From Bacteroidales bacterium (GTDB taxonomy: Bacteria > Bacteroidota > Bacteroidia > Bacteroidales > WCHB1-69): a DNA stretch of 35,429 bases. The number at the start of each line of letters is the position of its first letter. The stretch's first letter is position 1. The position numbers and the translations under genes are program-made. Location: positions 1 through 35,429 of the forward strand of contig JAAYKF010000009.1 of NCBI GenBank assembly GCA_012522535.1, in the 5' to 3' direction. A model generated the notes under the pieces. The model did not search any database and had not been told where the DNA came from. It worked only from the letters and a program-made list of their open reading frames with translations. Positions 33,179 through 35,429 of the stretch are shown here, in pieces.

Positions 33179-33853
33179 TTAGTATAAACTAATGCTAATC
33201 CCCAAACTTGCTGGTTTAACAGCTGGTCCTTTGTCTTTAACAAATACTGTGGTTAACGGGAAAGAACCCGTTAGGGTAACAAATTTCCAGCCAACTCTAC
33301 CAATAATTTCGAACATAAAATTTTCGGGGTTCAAAATGTTTTTGTCAATAATCTTCATTGGATTATCAATGCCAGTGATATCGTTGCCATAATACTTTGT
33401 ATATCTGTCTGCCAAATAATTTGACCTAAGTCCTAAAGCAAATCTAAAGTCGCTTTTGTGGCGATAACGAACCTCCAATGGAATGTTGATATATCTGAAA
33501 GAGAGCTTATTTATGTTGTACGTAATATTTTCGGGCACTAATAAAAACTCCGTTGTTCGTCCGCTACCAATTCTTGTAACTGCGTTTGAATGCAGATTGT
33601 GCGACGAAAACCCAAAGCCCAGCCCAAAGCTAATAGGGCTGTTTTCGCTTGTTTTAATATCAATCATAATGGAGCCATTAAAGCCTTGACTAATTGGTCT
33701 TTGCTTCATTCCATCTTCCAAACCTAACCAAAAAGAGTTTACAGCACCAAAATTTATTCTGTCTTTATTTGTTCCTTTGTTGGGAGCATCATTTTGTGCC
33801 ATAATAGCCCAAGAGCTCATTATTGTTATTGCAATAAGAAAAAATCTTTTCAT
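33179..33853 (-). CDS. Outer-membrane beta-barrel protein, PorT-like domain
   Basis: 224 aa with a signal peptide (MKRFFLIAITIMSSWAIMA, then QND) and amphipathic strands ending in an aromatic C-terminal residue (LGISISLY). Phrases such as SFRYINIPLEVRYRH and RFALGLRSNYLA are typical of the OMP_b-brl_2/PorT-like superfamily of Bacteroidota. The family includes the T9SS component PorT, but many members are unrelated small outer-membrane barrels, and there are no T9SS component genes beside it, so I do not call it PorT. The stop is four bases from that of miaB. Confidence 0.8.
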   Translation of the reverse strand: MKRFFLIAITIMSSWAIMAQNDAPNKGTNKDRINFGAVNSFWLGLEDGMKQRPISQGFNGSIMIDIKTSENSPISFGLGFGFSSHNLHSNAVTRIGSGRTTEFLLVPENITYNINKLSFRYINIPLEVRYRHKSDFRFALGLRSNYLADRYTKYYGNDITGIDNPMKIIDKNILNPENFMFEIIGRVGWKFVTLTGSFPLTTVFVKDKGPAVKPASLGISISLY

Positions 33854-33984
33854 AATAATTTAGTTTTCGACTGTAAAAGTACTCAAATAAAACTTAATAT
33901 GAATAAGTTGAGACAAAATAAGGACTTAAAAATTTTTAAAACAATAAAACTAATCAAATTGGTTTTCAGTTTGATACCACTTTA

Positions 33985-34010
33985 AGCCCAATAATTGAGT
34001 CTATTAGGCT
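33985..34010 (-). terminator. Possible terminator after the WG-repeat gene
   Basis: 9-base arms AGCCCAATA (33985-33993) and TATTAGGCT (34002-34010) with an 8-base loop; the single imperfect pair is a G-U wobble only on the minus strand, which fits the gene ending at 34034. There is no clear T-run. Confidence 0.4.
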
Positions 34011-34033
34011 GATTATAAAAAGTACAGGTAGTT

Positions 34034-35236
34034 CTACTCCTTTGGAAGCACAAGTTCCCCTTTTTTGTTTACATAATGAGTTCTTCCTCTAAAATCGCCT
34101 GCTTCATAATATTTTATAAGCTCCCCTCTAAAGCCACCGTAGCTGTGCATTTCTCCTCTATAAATTATCTTATTGTTTTTATCAATAATGGCATTAAGAT
34201 AATAATCATTCACAAAGCGAGGCATATTTGTGAGCTTAACACCGCAAACCCCATGCTCAAATGCATCTACAAGATAATATTGAGGCTCTATCACAAATTC
34301 TCCTTTTTTATTGATAAAACCCCATTTTATACCGTCCAATGTAGCTCCAGCCAAACCCTCTGAAAACCAACGAACTTCCCTGAAAATCGGCTCGATGACC
34401 ACTTCGTTTTTGAGATTAATAAACCCAAATAAACTATCTTTTTGAATACTTGCCAATCCTTCACGGAAAAAGCCCACATTCCTATAAGTGGCTTTGGGCA
34501 AAGCATCCAATGAGTCTGTATTCAAATTCAGTGCTTTGTCCATAAATCTATTTCTATCTTCTTCATATTGAAAATCAATTATAATATTTCCTTTTCTATC
34601 TATAAAACCCCACTTGTCATCCCTTTTCACTTTCAGTATTTCATCGGAAGCACCTGTCCATGCGTGAATACTATCTATAAGCACATTCCCTAAGGTGTCT
34701 ATCAATTGTGTCCCGCAAAAAGATATTCCATTTATAAATATACTGCAATTTGTAGGTAGGTGTTTGGCAACCTCTCCATTTTTGTTTATAAAGTATGGAT
34801 GAGAATTATCACTATTACCATCTTCTACCCTTGCAAATCCATTTGTGAATTTTGAAGCTCTTTCAAATTCCTTATTAAAAACTTGTTTGCCTTTTTTATC
34901 AATAAACCAGTATTTACCTTGTTTCCAATTCCTAATTACAGCATAGCCTTCTGCAAAAGATTCTCTTGGAGAGCAATATCTTCCAATATCAAATACTTTT
35001 CTGCCCAAAGTATCTATGCAGTAGTAATCAAAATCGCCATTGGGGAACTTCTTTTCTGAAACAAAAGCAAGACCTTCACTAAAGCCGGGATATTTTACAT
35101 ATATGTATTTAGCAGGAATAATAACTTTCCCGTTTTTATCCATAAAACCATATTTCCAATTTTCTCCTATAAATTCATATAGCCCATTACCTTGCCCCAA
35201 CGCAATAAAAGGAATTAGAAAAACCAAAATAATAGC
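34034..35236 (-). pseudogene. WG-repeat protein, start cut off by an insertion sequence
   Basis: About 397 codons remain. At least six WG repeats are visible (KYGFMDKNGKVIIPAKY, KYWFIDKKGKQVF, KWGFIDRKGNIII, LFGFINLKNEVVIEP, KWGFINKKGEFVIEP and one weaker), a beta-rich repeat of unknown function often in exported proteins. The first residues (IILVFLIPFIALGQ) are the hydrophobic core of a signal peptide without its start Met and basic residues; a TGA precedes it in frame only 15 bases upstream of the TTG at 35227. The sequence beyond about 35237 is the end of an ISL3-like element, so the gene has probably lost its start to the insertion. A rescue from TTG at 35227 is possible but would leave a weak signal peptide. 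Confidence 0.8.
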
Positions 35237-35429
35237 GGCTCACCTTAATTTTTTGGGGACTAAGCAAAAAGTTTCTCCATTCTGAATAGAAAGAATTTAG
35301 TGTCTATTACTCCTCTTAAATTAGCACGGAATAGTTTTATTTTAGAATTAAAAGATTCAGCATTTGCATTTGTAAACCTATTTTCATCAAAGAAATTTAA
35401 AATTGTTTCCAAGTGATATTTTATACTAT
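35237..35429 (-). mobile_element. End of an ISL3-like insertion sequence (runs off the window)
   Basis: The transposase gene at 35260-35429 is followed by about 23 non-coding bases ending in GGCTCACCTTAATTTTTT (35237 onward on the plus strand), the likely terminal inverted repeat. Beyond it the sequence is host DNA: the WG-repeat gene cut in its signal peptide. ISL3 elements usually duplicate 8 bases of target; ATAATAGC (35229-35236) would be the copy on this side. The partner end lies outside the window, so the boundary is an estimate to within a few bases. Confidence 0.7.
35260..35429 (-). CDS. ISL3-family-like transposase, C-terminal 56 residues (partial)
   Basis: The reading frame ends at the TAG at 35262-35260. 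The tail FDENRFTNANAESFNSKIK, then FRANLRGVIDTKFFLFRMEKLFA, strongly resembles the DDE C-terminal region of ISL3 (ISAon1-type) transposases of Bacteroidales, which from memory read like NAxAESFNAKIKxFRxxFRG with FFLFR. The Glu of AESFN fits the last residue of the DDE triad. The rest of the protein lies right of the window. Confidence 0.8.
   Translation of the reverse strand, partial: SIKYHLETILNFFDENRFTNANAESFNSKIKLFRANLRGVIDTKFFLFRMEKLFA

Noticed and set aside
33179-33853. Naming the beta-barrel protein PorT
   Set aside because: Only the broad barrel superfamily is evident and no T9SS component genes are adjacent.

Overview
The window looks like a low-GC anaerobic Bacteroidota chromosome, most likely Bacteroidales-like. 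The support is: a short 287-aa primary sigma factor; many upstream regions carrying the Bacteroidota promoter pattern (TTTG or TTG, 19-21 bases, TAnnTTTG); type IX secretion (T9SS) C-terminal domains on two proteins; WG-repeat and PorT-like beta-barrel proteins; and a lysine-fermentation gene set. No rRNA, tRNA or CRISPR was seen. The taxon is inferred, not proven.

Left part (1-7100): 5' part of a dihydrolipoyl dehydrogenase gene (-); a divergent two-gene unit of an ECF sigma factor and a membrane protein that looks like its anti-sigma factor but ends in a T9SS type-B (CHU_C) domain; a small membrane protein; then rpe, rpoD, pnp and rpsO, all on the minus strand. A perfect 40-bp palindrome lies between rpsO and pnp.

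7100-11300 (-): a sialidase gene and an overlapping DUF4349 lipoprotein gene, each broken by one apparent single-base frameshift; an MFS transporter resembling the MFSD1 group; and rsmG.

11340-16470 (+): a secreted LysM glucosaminidase, then a compact lysine-fermentation cluster atoD-kat-kce-kdd with a strong predicted promoter, an internal hairpin between kat and kce, and a terminator after kdd. The aminotransferase kat in place of the ammonia-lyase kal points to the variant route in which 3-aminobutyryl-CoA is transaminated to acetoacetyl-CoA. atoA, kamA and kamDE are not in the window.

16570-23640 (+): small membrane protein, mutL, two rhomboid proteases, a membrane-anchored EEP-family protein, and uvrB, tightly packed. 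MutL has a degenerate endonuclease motif. A 391-bp gene-free gap with hairpin repeats separates uvrB from convergent dnaG (-).

26000-33200: LOG-family protein, polA (3'-5' exonuclease motifs apparently lost), a secreted T9SS type-A EEP-family protein, a tandem UspA protein and miaB, all (+). The right end carries a PorT-like outer-membrane protein and a WG-repeat gene (-) whose signal-peptide start is cut off by an ISL3-like insertion sequence running off the window.

The item most worth following up is the sigma factor paired with an anti-sigma-like protein bearing a T9SS sorting-type domain, which could couple transcription to the state of the cell envelope or of the secretion system.
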